Source: Amoebidium appalachense
Taxonomy: Eukaryota; Ichthyosporea
Direction: 5' to 3'
DNA length: 64,000 bases
NCBI GenBank assembly: GCA_963693365.1
Contig: CAVNZM010000013.1
Location: forward strand, 8,122,001 to 8,186,000
Shown one piece after another: positions 41,117-52,478 of this stretch. Both the position numbers and the translations under genes were made by a program. Numbering within the stretch: the stretch's first letter is position 1; each line of letters starts with the position of its first letter. The notes beneath the pieces were generated by a model, which worked only from the letters and a program-made list of their open reading frames with translations, made no database searches and was not told the DNA's origin.

Positions 41117-42162
41117 CACGTGTGCTTTTACCTCACATATTTAGTGAATAAAATGATATGTTTCTGATGCTTTTATGTGCTCCATATCTACCCCACGAAG
41201 GCACATAATGTTGTCAGAAATCCAGTACTTTTACCAAAACCATAGACTTCTTTCGTTGTAACTAATACCAAGTAACCTTTTCAGGAGTGGTACCACTACT
41301 TCGAGCCCTTGCCATCAGTGTTGGGAGAGTGACGAAACCCTGTATAGGGTTTGGGAGCCGGCCGACCTGAAAACAGAAGAGTCGGTGGCGCTGATTTACG
41401 AGAAAGTCGCTGAGCTGCGCGCAACCGGGCAATCGGCAGTAGCGACCGCTCTACTGAAGCGGGCCTCGCTTCAGGATTTCACGGACAATGCATGCCGTGG
41501 TTTCCCTGGCTTCAAATGGCTGTGGGGTGTCCCTGTCGAACGCATGCACCAAGCCGACAGTGGTGTATACAAGCAGATGCTCGTCGAATACAAACTATAC
41601 GTGAAGTACGTGTGCGAACAGCGACATGGTGGGGCCTGTCAGGCCGCCGACGCGGAGGCCAAGGATCTTATCCGGGAGTTTGATCGCCAATTCAACGACA
41701 TCCCACGTTTTCACGGACTCAGACACTTCACCGGATCGGTGTCTGACTTGACCTTCCTCCGTGCCAACGAGTACAGAGACATCATGAAGGTACAGAGACT
41801 AAGCCCCCCCCCCCCCCCCCCCCCCATGTTTCATATCCCCCCCCCCCTCCCCCCCCCCCCCCCCCCCCCCCCCCCCAAAACCCTAACCCCCTTGAAGCCA
41901 AGCAAGGGTTATAAAGCAGAACCCTAATCACATTCCACCTTAACGCAGGTCATGCCTTTCGTGGTCCGTGACCTACTTCCAGACGCTTCGGCAAACATCA
42001 AAGCCGAGAAGGTTTTCGTTGGTTGGAATGAATGGTACATGGCCGTCACCAAGAAGGAATATACGGATGATGCACTCGAGAAGATAACCGAGTTGTACAA
42101 GAGGTATGGTTATGAGTTCGTTAATACATTTTATTTTGTAATTTTCTTTTTTCCCTTTTTTT

Positions 42163-42209
<47 letters not shown>

Positions 42210-42676
42210 AAGGTTATCAGTAACACGAGCATTACAGGTTTGCACAGGATACATACAACTGCTTTTATATTTTCGGGATACCGTTACTTATTGTCCCCTT
42301 TTCTTTTTTGTTGGGGTGGTGGGGGGGGGAAGGGGGGGAGGGGGGAGGAGGATGGTTATCTAACACGCGTGTTTAAGGTTTGCCCAGGATGCATACGACT
42401 GCTTCAAGGACTCCTCCAAGAATGGCCTACGCACTTCCAAGTTTCATTTCGGTGGCCATTACGCAGACAACTACCGTCTCTTCGGCCCTGTTGAGACAGC
42501 TGAGAGCTGGGAGCGCGCACACAAGTACTACTGCAAAATACCGTATCGCTCGACAAACAAGAACTCCACATTCACGCTGCAGGTCAGTGGATATATAGGT
42601 GTCCGTGCCCGTGTCTTGTGTGTGTGCATATGTGACGGTGTGTACAGTCTGTTGTGTGTGTATGTGTGTGTATGTT

Positions 42677-42772
<96 letters not shown>

Positions 42773-45700
42773 CAGTGTGTGTGTGAAACAAGGGTGGTGG
42801 TGGTGGTGGGGGGGGGGGGGGGGGGGGGGGGGGCAGTTTGGTAACGACCTTTTTTGGTCAGGTGGCAAAAAAGGTTCGACGTTGGGACGGCATGGACCTG
42901 CGTAGGGCAACTCTTCAAGGCCTGGAAGAGGAGAAGTTGATTGCAGCTGGGCTCCAGCCACAGGTTGAGGATGTGCTTCCCGACCTGACTGAAGAGGAAC
43001 TGGCAGATGAGGAGGGCTCAGAGGACATTCCCGTTGTTTTGGAGCCAGAGATACCGGGAGATGCAGCAGCCGTGCTGGAGCAGGCGGATGCCACAGACAC
43101 CGTCCTAATGTCAGGTATGCGGCCCCCCTCCCCCCCCCCCCCCCCCCCAAAAAAAAAAAAAACAAAAAACAACATTCCCACCCGAGGGAGTGTTTTTGGG
43201 AGTGTTTTTCCTATACATGCCCTCATGTAGCTTAAAACCCCATCAAGACCCCCCTGCGTGTGGGCCAAGTTACAGGGCTGCAGCCAAAATACCAAAAAAA
43301 AACCCCCTACATTTACACCCGTAAATGGTATTTTTTCTACATGTGCAACATCAACCACTCAGGGCACCACCAGATAATGAATAAAACGTGTTCCACGTGC
43401 AAGTAGCAGTTGAAACTTGGTATAAAGTAGAATATGGGTGCTAGGAACGTGTGCACCGAGTTTTAGCCGTGCACCACAAACCCCCACTAAGCCCCCCCCA
43501 CTTTCCCACCAGGCGGGTGCGTTTTTCCCATATGTGCCTTCATATGGCTAGGTGCACTTTTGTTGCCACCCACGAACCAATGGCCTGGGAGCATCCATGT
43601 TTTGGGAATAGCAGCATATAGTTACTAGGGAGGTGTGGGCCAAGTTACAGGGCTGCAGCCAAAATACCAAAAAAAAACCCCTACATTTACACCCGTAAAT
43701 GGTATTTTTTCTACATGTGCAACATCAACCACTCAGGGCACCACCAGATAATGAATACAACGTGTTCCACGTGCAAGTAGCAGTTGAAACTTGGTTTAAA
43801 GTAGAATATGGGTGCTAGGAACGTGTGCACCGAGTTTTAGCAGTGCACCACAAACCCCCACCAAGCCCCCCCACTTTCCCACCCGGCGGGTGCGTTTTTC
43901 CCATATGTGCCTTCATATGGCTAGGTGCACTTTTGTTGCCACCCACGAACCAATGGCCTGGGAGCATCCATGTTTTGGGAATAGCAGCATATAGGTACTA
44001 GGGAGGTGTGGGCCAAGGTCCAGGGCTGCAGCCAAAATACCAAAAAAAAACCCCTACATTTACACCCGTTAGTAAATGGTATTTTTTCTACATGTGCAAC
44101 ATCAACCACTCAGAGCACCACCAGATAATGAATAAAACGTGTTCCACGTGCAAGTAGCAGTTGAAACTTGGTTTAAAGTAGAATATGGGTGCTAGGAACG
44201 TGTGCACCGAGTTTTAGCCGTGCACCACAAACCCCCACCAAGCCCCCCCACTTTCCCCACCCGGCGGGTGAGTTTTTCCCATATGTGCCTTCATATGGCT
44301 AGGTGCACTTTTGTTGCCACCCACGAACCAATGGCCTGGGAGCATCCATGTTTTGGGAATAGCAGCACATAGGTACTAAGCAGGTGTGGGCCAAGTTACA
44401 GGGCTGCAGCCAAAATACCAAAAAAACCCCCCCTACATTTACACCCGTAAATGGTATTTTTTTCTACATGTGCAACATCAACCACTCAGGGCACCACCAG
44501 ATAATGAATACAACGTGTTCCACGTGCAAGTAGCAGTTGAAACTTGGTTTAAAGTAGAATATGGGTGCTAGGAACGTGTGCACCGAGTTTTAGCCGTGCA
44601 CCACAAACCCCCACCAAGCCCCCCCACTTTCCCACCCGGCGGGTGCGTTTTTCCCATATGTGCCTTCATATGGCTAGGTGCACTTTTGTTGCCACCCACG
44701 AACCAATGGCCTGGGAGCATCCATGTTTTGGGAATAGCAGCATATAGGTACTAGGGAGGTGTGGGCCAAGGTCCAGGGCTGCAGCCAAAATACCAAAAAA
44801 AAAACCCCTACATTTACACCCGTTAGTAAATGGTATTTTTTCTACATGTGCAACATCAACCACTCAGAGCACCACCAGATAATGAATAAAACGTGTTCCA
44901 CGTGCAAGTAGCAGTTGAAACTTGGTTTAAAGTAGAATATGGGTGCTAGGAACGTGTGCACCGAGTTTTAGCCGTGCACCACAAACCCCCACCAAGCCCC
45001 CCCACTTTCCCCACCCGGCGGGTGAGTTTTTCCCATATGTGCCTTCATATGGCTAGGTGCACTTTTGTTGCCACCCACGAACCAATGGCCTGGGAGCATC
45101 CATGTTTTGGGAATAGCAGCACATAGGTACTAAGCAGGTGTGGGCCAAGTTACAGGGCTGCAGCCAAAATACCAAAAAAACCCCCCTACATTTACACCCG
45201 TAAATGGTATTTTTTCTACATGTGCAACATCAACCACTCAGGGCACCACCAGATAATGAATACAACGTGTTCCACGTGCAAGTAGCAGTTGAAACTTGGT
45301 TTAAAGTAGAATATGGGTGCTAGGAACGTGTGCACCGAGTTTTAGCCGTGCACCACAAACCCCCACCAAGCCCCCCCACTTTCCCACCAGGCGGGTGCGT
45401 TTTTCCCATATGTGCCTTCATATGGCTAGGTGCACTTTTGTTGCCACCCACGAACCAATGGCCTGGGAGCATCCATGTTTTGGGAATAGCAGCATATAGG
45501 TACTAGGGAGGTGTGGGCCAAGGTCCAGGGCTACAGCCCTAAAGCCCCCTAAACCCCGCCCATATGGTTACATACATCGTTTTATTCTCATTTTTTAAAT
45601 GTAGCAAAGCTGACATTACGATGTCAGTTTTGGTTGTGTAATTGTGGGTGTGTGTATGTATTATGTGTGTTTGTGTGTGTGTGGTGTAGGGGGGGAGAAG

Positions 45701-46489
45701 GGGAAGGGGGACGTCGTGGCAAATTCCTAAGGTCTAGGGGGACACCAGCACCATATATGGTAAACGTAGCGAGTAATTGGTTTTTGAGGTTGTGTCTACC
45801 CTGCAGGTATAAAGATCAAGAGCCACCCGGGCCTCGATAAGACCGGTCTGCTGTGGTCTACCCTGGACAAGTTCTTTGTTCCCCCTGGCCAGGAGTTTGT
45901 GCCAAGCCCCTTCCTGGGCTCGGACCGCAGCAAGTGCCTCAAGTATCTGCCATTACAGACGCAGCTGCACCTGGCTTCCGTGTCCGAAGCACAGGCCCGC
46001 AACGTTGACCGTCATACACTGCCTGTTCCACTGGGCTGCAAGGTGAAGGTGTACAACAGCTGCTACATCAGGCTGGGAGTGCCGGATGAGAGGGTGTGGC
46101 ATAGAGTGGTGGCGTGTGACCAGTTCTACGGGCGGCGTGACCGGTACGACGACATCGTGATCCAGGGTCAGGACGGAGTTTGGTACGCACGGACGGTGCT
46201 CCTATTTACGTGCGAGACGGAGGAATGCGCTGAGGATGGCCAACCGGGGGCGTCGGAAAAGGTCTTGCACCAGCTTGCCTTTGTACGGTACTACACCGAG
46301 GTGGAGGTGGATCCCCTCACAGGGTGCAAGAAACTCCAAGTGGAAATGACAGGGACGGGTGCCCGGAGGAGGCCCAGATACGACGTCATCGACGTGGAAT
46401 CCATACTGGGGACTTTCCACTGTATCCCCATGTATGCACAAGACGGGGTGCAGAAGAAGTTCCTGGTTAACCGGTTCGTGAATATGTAG
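38769..46489 (+). CDS. Plavaka/KDZ-type transposase, nine exons
   Basis: Exons 38769-39329, 39630-39787, 40133-40432, 40761-41007, 41285-41789, 41949-42103, 42378-42582, 42862-43114, 45807-46489; all GT/AG and phase-consistent, about 1021 aa, except one extra G in the G5 run 40870-40874 of exon 4. N-terminal C2H2 finger C7-x2-C10-x12-H23-x4-H28. Family motifs: SDQTQLTQFAGKKAYPVYVS, YPRVSYYITDWPEG, PCHQC knuckle, RMHQADSGVYKQML, PRFHGLRHFTGSVSD, NEYRDIM, SKFHFGGHYADNYRLFGPVE and C-terminal FHCIPMY...VNRFVN. Candidate catalytic residues: D about 307, D about 411, E about 584. It should cut and join the element ends in the nucleus. Exon 8 is acidic. The exon 4 shift would inactivate it unless it is a read error. 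Confidence 0.85.
42104..42377 (+). repeat. Duplicated splice-acceptor segment in intron 6
   Basis: GGTTTGCACAGGATACATACAACTGCTT at about 42237 mirrors the true exon 7 start at 42378 (GGTTTGCCCAGGATGCATACGAC...), with similar upstream sequence (GGTTATC...AACACG). The first copy is a diverged relic lying between T and G runs. Confidence 0.7.
42674..42832 (+). repeat. (TG)n and poly-G in intron 7
   Basis: A TG array of about 95 bases followed by GGTGGT and poly-G, ending about 30 bases before the exon 8 acceptor GGTCAG. Confidence 0.85.
43261..45560 (+). repeat. 375-bp satellite, six units plus a partial, dimeric higher-order pattern
   Basis: Units begin TGGGCCAAG at 43261, 43636, 44009, 44387, 44762, 45141 and (partial) 45514; lengths 373-379. 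Two types alternate: one with AAGTTACAG, CCGTAAATGG and GGGTGCG, another with AAGGTCCAG, CGTTAGTAAATGG and GGGTGAG. Units 3-4 and 5-6 form near-identical 753-754-bp dimers. Each unit contains hairpins CATTTAC-ACCC-GTAAATG and CCATATG-TGCCTT-CATATGG. The array fills intron 8 of the transposase. Confidence 0.93.
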
Positions 46490-46706
46490 AGGTAGCAATG
46501 GGTGAGGCTATGGGGTTTACGCTGTTTACTCGAGGCAAAGAGAACCAGTCTCAGGTATGGGGGGGGGGGGTTTGCTCGGAATATCCCCTCAGCGGTATAT
46601 CATGATCACGTACATAGATGTCGGGTGGTGACTATATATCAGGGTTTACTTTCTCTACGAGACACCATAAAGACTACAAGGAGAAATCAATTAGTTGGGG
46701 TTCCCC
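46490..46706 (+). other. 3' flank of the transposase gene up to the LINE
   Basis: Short spacer with a G run (46560-46570). The LINE target site lies at 46700-46706. No gene seen. Confidence 0.5.
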
Positions 46707-46707
46707 T

Positions 46708-46799
<92 letters not shown>

Positions 46800-46888
46800 T
46801 ATTTTTTTATTTTATTTTTATTTTTTTATTTTTTTTTTTTATTTTTTTTTTTTAAGGGGCTCCCCTCGGGACACTCGGTATCAGCTGG

Positions 46889-46943
<55 letters not shown>

Positions 46944-46964
46944 GTGTGTGTGTGTGCGCGTGCG

Positions 46965-49900
46965 CTATAATTTTGTAGTGATGTGTTTCTCAAGCCAATC
47001 AATACATCTAATAAACAGGTCGTAGTTACGCGTGTTTAGTATAAAATCAAGGATGTTGTAATTTACAGGTAGGCTATCTTTCTGGGTGTCTGTTGTGAAT
47101 GTGACGTGTGTGTGTTGCGGTATTATGTGGTCTATCAAACTACATTTGGCGATACATGACCGGTTAAACTGGTGTGTGTGTGTGTTGTTTGGGCATGCAA
47201 ATGATGCCACCTTATACTTATTAGATCTCCACTGTATAGCACGTGTACAGTAAAAGCGTGGTAATTGATCAATAATACCATCAGCTAGAGAAAGACCAGT
47301 TCTACAGGAAGGTAATATGTATTTAGGTGTTATACACTTGCGAGTGCCATATTTGGCAATATGGTTGAGGCGGTCAGTATATATAAAACGAGACATAAGG
47401 CTTAGTTTTTCAAGGTGTATGCTTTCATCGGGTCTAGTGTCGTGTGGTATCTTTTTCCATTTGTTATATTGCGTGATTATCTTGTGATTGTGTACATGTT
47501 TAATAAGTAAGTGGCAGTCCAAAGTCACACACACACTATTGCGGGGTTTATTTGTATTTGTGCCCAGGGGAGAAGGGGAGAGAGAGGGGAGGAAAGAGGG
47601 GAGAGGTGAGGAGGGGACAGGTCGGATAGAGAAGAGAGGGTGGGAGGGCAAATACTTCTTTAAGCGGCTTATGTGCTTATTGAATTTCAGCGCGAGATAG
47701 GATACTCTAGCAGCTATTGGGACCAGACCATATATCGAGAGCGTTACAGGCCCAGGTTTACAACAGTTGTTAGATAGAAAGGAGGCAACTTCTGCTTCAA
47801 GGAAATTTGCCAAGGGTTTAAGCGCTCTAGTTCTCTCTTTCTTGATCCAAGCGGCGAGAAGGGGTAAACCATATTCACATGCCGGGAAGACAAAAGTGCG
47901 AATAAATGTAAGTCTAATAGAAGGATGGAGGGGTGTGTCTTTAAAAATATTAGCCGAGAAGAAAGCTAACCGCTTACGAGCCAACTCTACCCTCTTTTCG
48001 ACCATATGGGGAAACATAACACCAACAGAATCAACCGGAACACCAAGATATTTGTATTCTGGAACTATAGGTACAGGTTTAGATGATAATGTAAATGTGT
48101 GTAAATTGTTAGCTATATCAGGTACAAGAACACCACATTTGTCTATGTTAAGGATCATAAGGTTTGCCTTGCACCACTCTGACACTACATCGAACAATCT
48201 TTGCAGGCGTCTAGGGGTACGGGCAAGGAGGGACAGATCATCAGCATAGAGAAGTGCAGGCGGAAAGTTATTAATAGGGTCATCGTTTTCGGCGTAAATC
48301 TTGACAGCCAAATCATCTATAAATAGGTTAAACAAAAAGGGGCTAAGCAATGAACCCTGCAAGAGACCTCTAGTACGAGCAAAACCATATGAAAGATGCC
48401 CATTAACCACAGCTCTACCATAGGTTTGAGACAAGAGTGCTTCTAACAGAACACCAATGCAGTGTGGTACACCCCGTGCAGCAAGCTTTTCCCATAGGAG
48501 ACCAGGGGAGACAGAATCGTAAGCAGTTTTCCAATCAATAAAGCCAACATATTGTGCACCAACTTGCATAGAATCGTGCAGTGCCATTATTTGAACATAA
48601 CATGAATTGTTTTTACGAAAAGCGGATTGGCATGGGTGTATGTGAAGAATAGATTGAAACCTAGGGTGATGTGCAAATAACCTAAGTAAGCAAGCTTCAA
48701 AGAATCTACGAACAACCTGGGTTAGTGTAATGGGGCGAAAGGATGATATGGGGCCCTCAGAGTCCTTCTTAACTATGGGGATCACTAAGGTATCTAACCA
48801 AGATGACGGGACATGTCCACATTTAACACACCAAGAAAAGAGAGAGCTTAACATGATAGTAAGATCAGGTTTAATAGCACGATCACTTTCCTTTTGTGGG
48901 TAGGAGGGAACAAGGATTTTAAGATACCCAGCAGGGAGTCCATCAGGTCCACAAGACTTACTAGAGCTATAACTAGATATCACAGACCATATGGCATCGG
49001 GACTGAAAAAGGGGAGGATCGATTCTATGGGGATAGATGGGTCTACAGGCCACACAATAGGTTTCTGAGCGGGGGTCCTATCTTTAAACAGTTCCGAGAA
49101 ATACTTATCAGAGTCTATGAGGGGGTCTCCAGTGGTATCACCAATAATACGAGCAGGGGGTCCAAATCGATTCATACTAGCAAGCCGGCGCAAGCTTTCC
49201 TTTTGAGACAGGGGTTCACCTAGTCTAGCGGGAGTGGTGTTTGGTAACAAGAGAGCATCGGGATATTCCTTCCTACCACCGCCAGCATAATCACCGAGAT
49301 CTATCAAATCATCAACAATAAAGTTAGTGCATGTATCTAGTACGAGATGTGAATCTGGCCTGGCTTGTGCAGATTCTAATAGGCGCATATATATAGGGTG
49401 TTTCGTAGCATAGCATACACATACATCAACTCTACCCCACTGTGACTTAAGCTGGGATAGACGGAGGCGAAAGGTGGGAGGGGGAGGGGGGAGCAGATCA
49501 AGGGAGATCTTAGGTAGGAAAAGGATAGGAGAGTGGTCAGATGACCTAGAGAGGTTAGGAGGGAGAGAGAGTTTTGACATGGTTGATGGCCAAAAGGCCA
49601 CTCCCCAGTCGGTGTTGTGGGCATGGGATATTTGAGGGAACCGCAAAGTGTGACTTTGGACATACCTTGCTAAAGGGATAGCACGCTCCGGGGGCTTAGA
49701 TGGGTACCCGACACTCACTTGCAGTGTGTCTGTGTGGTGGAGTCGCGTGTTAAAATCACCTAAAATAACAGTGGACATTGGTAACTGTGACAACTCGTGA
49801 GTCAATTCGACAACCGACATAGATGGTGGGTAATATACAAAAGTAAAAACATTAGAAAGAAACTCTATAGAAACCGAGAATTCCGTTTTTGCTACCGGTT

Positions 49901-50158
49901 TGCACTTCACTCTCACGTGTGGTGCGGCAAGTACAATAATGCCTCGGTTTTTCGCGTAACCGGGGTGTGTGGATGTGTCGACCAATGTAGAGTTGAATTT
50001 GTGGTGGTTTTTAAACTGTGTTTCGCAAATCACTGTAAACGTGTGGTTGTTTGTCTGTTGTTGTATGTAGCTGATTTTATCGTCGAGTGTCCCGGGGGGA
50101 GGCCCTTTTGGGGGCCCAGTGTCCGAGCATTCCAGAAGAAGAAGGATAAATTAGGCAT
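46965..50158 (-). pseudogene. LINE ORF2: AP endonuclease and reverse transcriptase
   Basis: Start chosen at 50158: ATG overlaps the last codons and stop of ORF1, and opens SFFFWNAR, the usual endonuclease start. A one-base indel in G6 50094-50099 shifts the frame; from there a continuous frame of about 1,040 aa runs to the stop. Endonuclease motifs ICETQF, VILGDFNT and SRSSDHSPI; reverse transcriptase IVKKDSEGPISSFRPI, CQSAFRKNNS, GFIDWKTAYDSV, GLLQGSLLSPFLF and the catalytic ALLYADDLS; thumb VPEYKYLGVP. The C-terminus has Cys/His but no clear CCHC. It would nick target DNA and prime reverse transcription there. Only the homopolymer shift prevents a full product. Confidence 0.9.
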
Positions 50159-51335
50159 CGGTTTGGTCCGACACCTGTGGGGTTGGTTCCCACTTGTCGC
50201 TTACGGGGTCGTATGCACGACCTTCCGCCAGCGCGAACAGTTCGCAGAAGAGCTCGATTTCCATCTCGCATCGGCGTTTGCGCTCGAGCAGTTTCTCACC
50301 AGAAAACATTGGTTCCTTCGTGTCCGTGTCTATCACGCTCGTAGCATCGTTTTCCAACTTTGCGAGGAACTCTTTTGCCTTGCTGATGCGTACACGACAA
50401 CGTGTGGCGCACGCATTCTTAGCAGACACTTTACGTTCTTTGTCTGCTTTCTGAATGTTTTCCGGCGCGCATGGGTCGTAGCTTGGGAGGTGGGTGAAGA
50501 AGCTTCCACACCCCTTTGTCGCGTCACGGATGAACGCACGGTTATAGTCGCCCCGTACTGCTACTTCCAGCACATCGTATCCAAAGAAGGACAGACAAAG
50601 GATGCGAGAGCACCGGAAGCCGAGAGCCTTGAAGATGGACCACATGGCCCTGTGTGGGCGTCTGCCGTGCTTGACTTTGAAATACACCCTCTCGTATTTG
50701 GGTGGGATGTTGATGTTACCGTTTGCTTGGGTGTTCCCCTTAGCCGGCGGTTTGGGAGGGGAGTTGCGGCGGTACTCGTTGCCTGCAAGAATGCTGGCAT
50801 ATGTTTCCTTGGCAATTTGGCGGAGCTCGGGTGTTTTACGAGAGTTCGCATATTCTAGGAACTCTGCCGGGAGCTGTGCTTCCGGTCCTGTGTTGTTTTG
50901 TGTTGGGGTGGAAATGTCTCCGTCGCGAGATGTTTGCTCATGAGTTTTGGGGTTTTGCGATCCACTAATGTTTAGCTGGGCTGTGAGTGAATCAATGGTG
51001 AGCTTGAGTTGGGTATTTTCTGTTTGGAGTTTTTCTATCATGTTCTTGAGTGGTAACAGCTCATTTAGCTGTTTCTTAACGAGGGCAAGTTCTGCCAGTA
51101 CTGTATCAACCGAAAGTTTCGGCATGGTTGTTATTGTGTTTCTACGGAGTGGTGTGGTGTTATTCTGAATGGGTAGTGTATTGTAAATAGGTGTTGCGCT
51201 TAGTCTAAGGCGATGTTTTTCTGGTTGTGCATCTGTGGTAGGTGTATCTGCTGGACGTTTTAATGGTCGCACATGTGTGATGGGTGTAGATGGAACTTTG
51301 AAAGAGGTTCTGAAACGATTATAGGCATGTGCCAT
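50151..51335 (-). CDS. LINE ORF1: coiled-coil RNA-binding-like protein
   Basis: 394 aa, intact. Basic N-terminus, a leucine-heptad coiled coil at about residues 75-120 (VDTVLAELALVKKQLNELLP), a low-complexity linker, then a compact domain starting YERVYFKVKHG that could be an RRM-like fold, and an acidic tail. Position directly before ORF2 with overlapping ATG fits the nucleic-acid chaperone of LINEs. The RRM assignment is by pattern only. Confidence 0.7.
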   Translation of the reverse strand: MAHAYNRFRTSFKVPSTPITHVRPLKRPADTPTTDAQPEKHRLRLSATPIYNTLPIQNNTTPLRRNTITTMPKLSVDTVLAELALVKKQLNELLPLKNMIEKLQTENTQLKLTIDSLTAQLNISGSQNPKTHEQTSRDGDISTPTQNNTGPEAQLPAEFLEYANSRKTPELRQIAKETYASILAGNEYRRNSPPKPPAKGNTQANGNINIPPKYERVYFKVKHGRRPHRAMWSIFKALGFRCSRILCLSFFGYDVLEVAVRGDYNRAFIRDATKGCGSFFTHLPSYDPCAPENIQKADKERKVSAKNACATRCRVRISKAKEFLAKLENDATSVIDTDTKEPMFSGEKLLERKRRCEMEIELFCELFALAEGRAYDPVSDKWEPTPQVSDQTDA

Positions 51336-51357
51336 GACATGGATGGGGGTGTTCCCC

Positions 51358-52478
51358 GGCCCTTAGGGCCACGGATGGCCTGGTTTAGGGGTGGATGCGC
51401 GAAGGATACTATTTATTAGCAGATAATAAAGAGCGACATTTGAATCGATGTGTGCGACTGAGGCTATGCAAATTGTCGTACCCTTAAAAGATGCCTTTAT
51501 GGGGACTTGTAGACTACATTTTCCTTTTTTCCCATCTCGATCACCCCCACATCCGAACCTTTCGGATATCTTTATGAGATCTGTTTGACAATATGTTGAT
51601 GTCTGAATCGAGTGCATAATTTTTGTTTTCGGCTTGGATTCACTTAATAATGCCAATCGTTGCCGCATCTATATGTATCTGTGGACCCTGTAGTGGCCAC
51701 ATCAGCTAACAAATAACGGAAAGGGTTGTGGCCATTAGTATATCTAGTAACAATGCTGACAGTTACCGTAAGCCTGCCCGCCCACATGGGCCCGTATGGA
51801 CAACTAAATGACGACTTAGTGGCGGGTTTATGATGTCTCGGACGATGGAATTTGTGCACGCGCACGTGCACCAAGTCTGTGACACAAGGGTGTTGCTCCT
51901 CTGCCATATCTGATACGACTTCTTTCATGAATCATTCATTTATGCAACAATATTATTATCTGTTATAAATTATATCAAAATATATCTTTACAACCAAGGT
52001 TGTTGGTAATTATCTACACTAGCCATATGGGTGGAATGGCTGGCTCCCTTCATTTGCACGCCTCTGTCTGGCAACCTTTAAATGAATAATATAGGCGTGT
52101 TTTATCAAAGTATTACTTTTATAAATCTTATAATTTTCAGCTGTTAATTCCTGAGCCAGTTCTACCACATTAAAGCGTGATCAAAATCAATTTTGCGGTC
52201 TCCCGGCAAGGATGGTGGTCTGCTTTGCACGCCTCCAGAAAAATTATGTGATCCAATCACATGACGCGAAATCCTATCTCTCAAATCCGTGAATATTCAT
52301 TGGCTTTCATTCCACGCCGCGCACCGCCCGGAGCGGCGCGCGGCGCGCGGAGTCGATCACACTGTGGAAACAATATCATCAGTCAGTCAGTCAGTAGGTT
52401 TGCATATGCTCACGGCCACACATGCACAGTAGCTTTTTGCTGCCTGGCATACTGCTATCCACCAATGATTGAACAAAA
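51358..52478. other. Transposon spacer before the zinc-finger gene
   Basis: No gene seen. AT-rich (51930-52200), then a GC-rich self-complementary patch (52317-52350, GCGCGCGG runs) and TCAGTCAGTCAGTCAG (52379-52394) shortly before the start codon, which may be promoter elements. Confidence 0.45.

Larger units (their letters stand above)
46707..51350 (-). mobile_element. LINE (non-LTR retrotransposon) with two ORFs and A-rich tail
   Basis: On the minus strand: short 5' leader, ORF1, ORF2 with endonuclease and reverse transcriptase, a (CA)n stretch and a tail of about 145 A-rich bases (T-rich at 46710-46853 on the plus strand). GTTCCCC at 46700-46706 and 51351-51357 is a likely target duplication. 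It sits in the 3' flank of the transposase gene. Clade not assigned. Confidence 0.85.

Noticed and set aside
43812-45499. Recurring 60-aa frame beginning MLGTCAPSF in the satellite
   Set aside because: It appears only because the unit is repeated; not every unit keeps it, and it lies in an intron.
43261-45560. Array resembling a CRISPR at first glance
   Set aside because: Units are 375 bp, contiguous, without short repeats plus unique spacers; a eukaryotic satellite.
49797-50858. 353-aa plus-strand frame
   Set aside because: Antisense of LINE ORF1/ORF2, which have clear endonuclease and reverse-transcriptase motifs.
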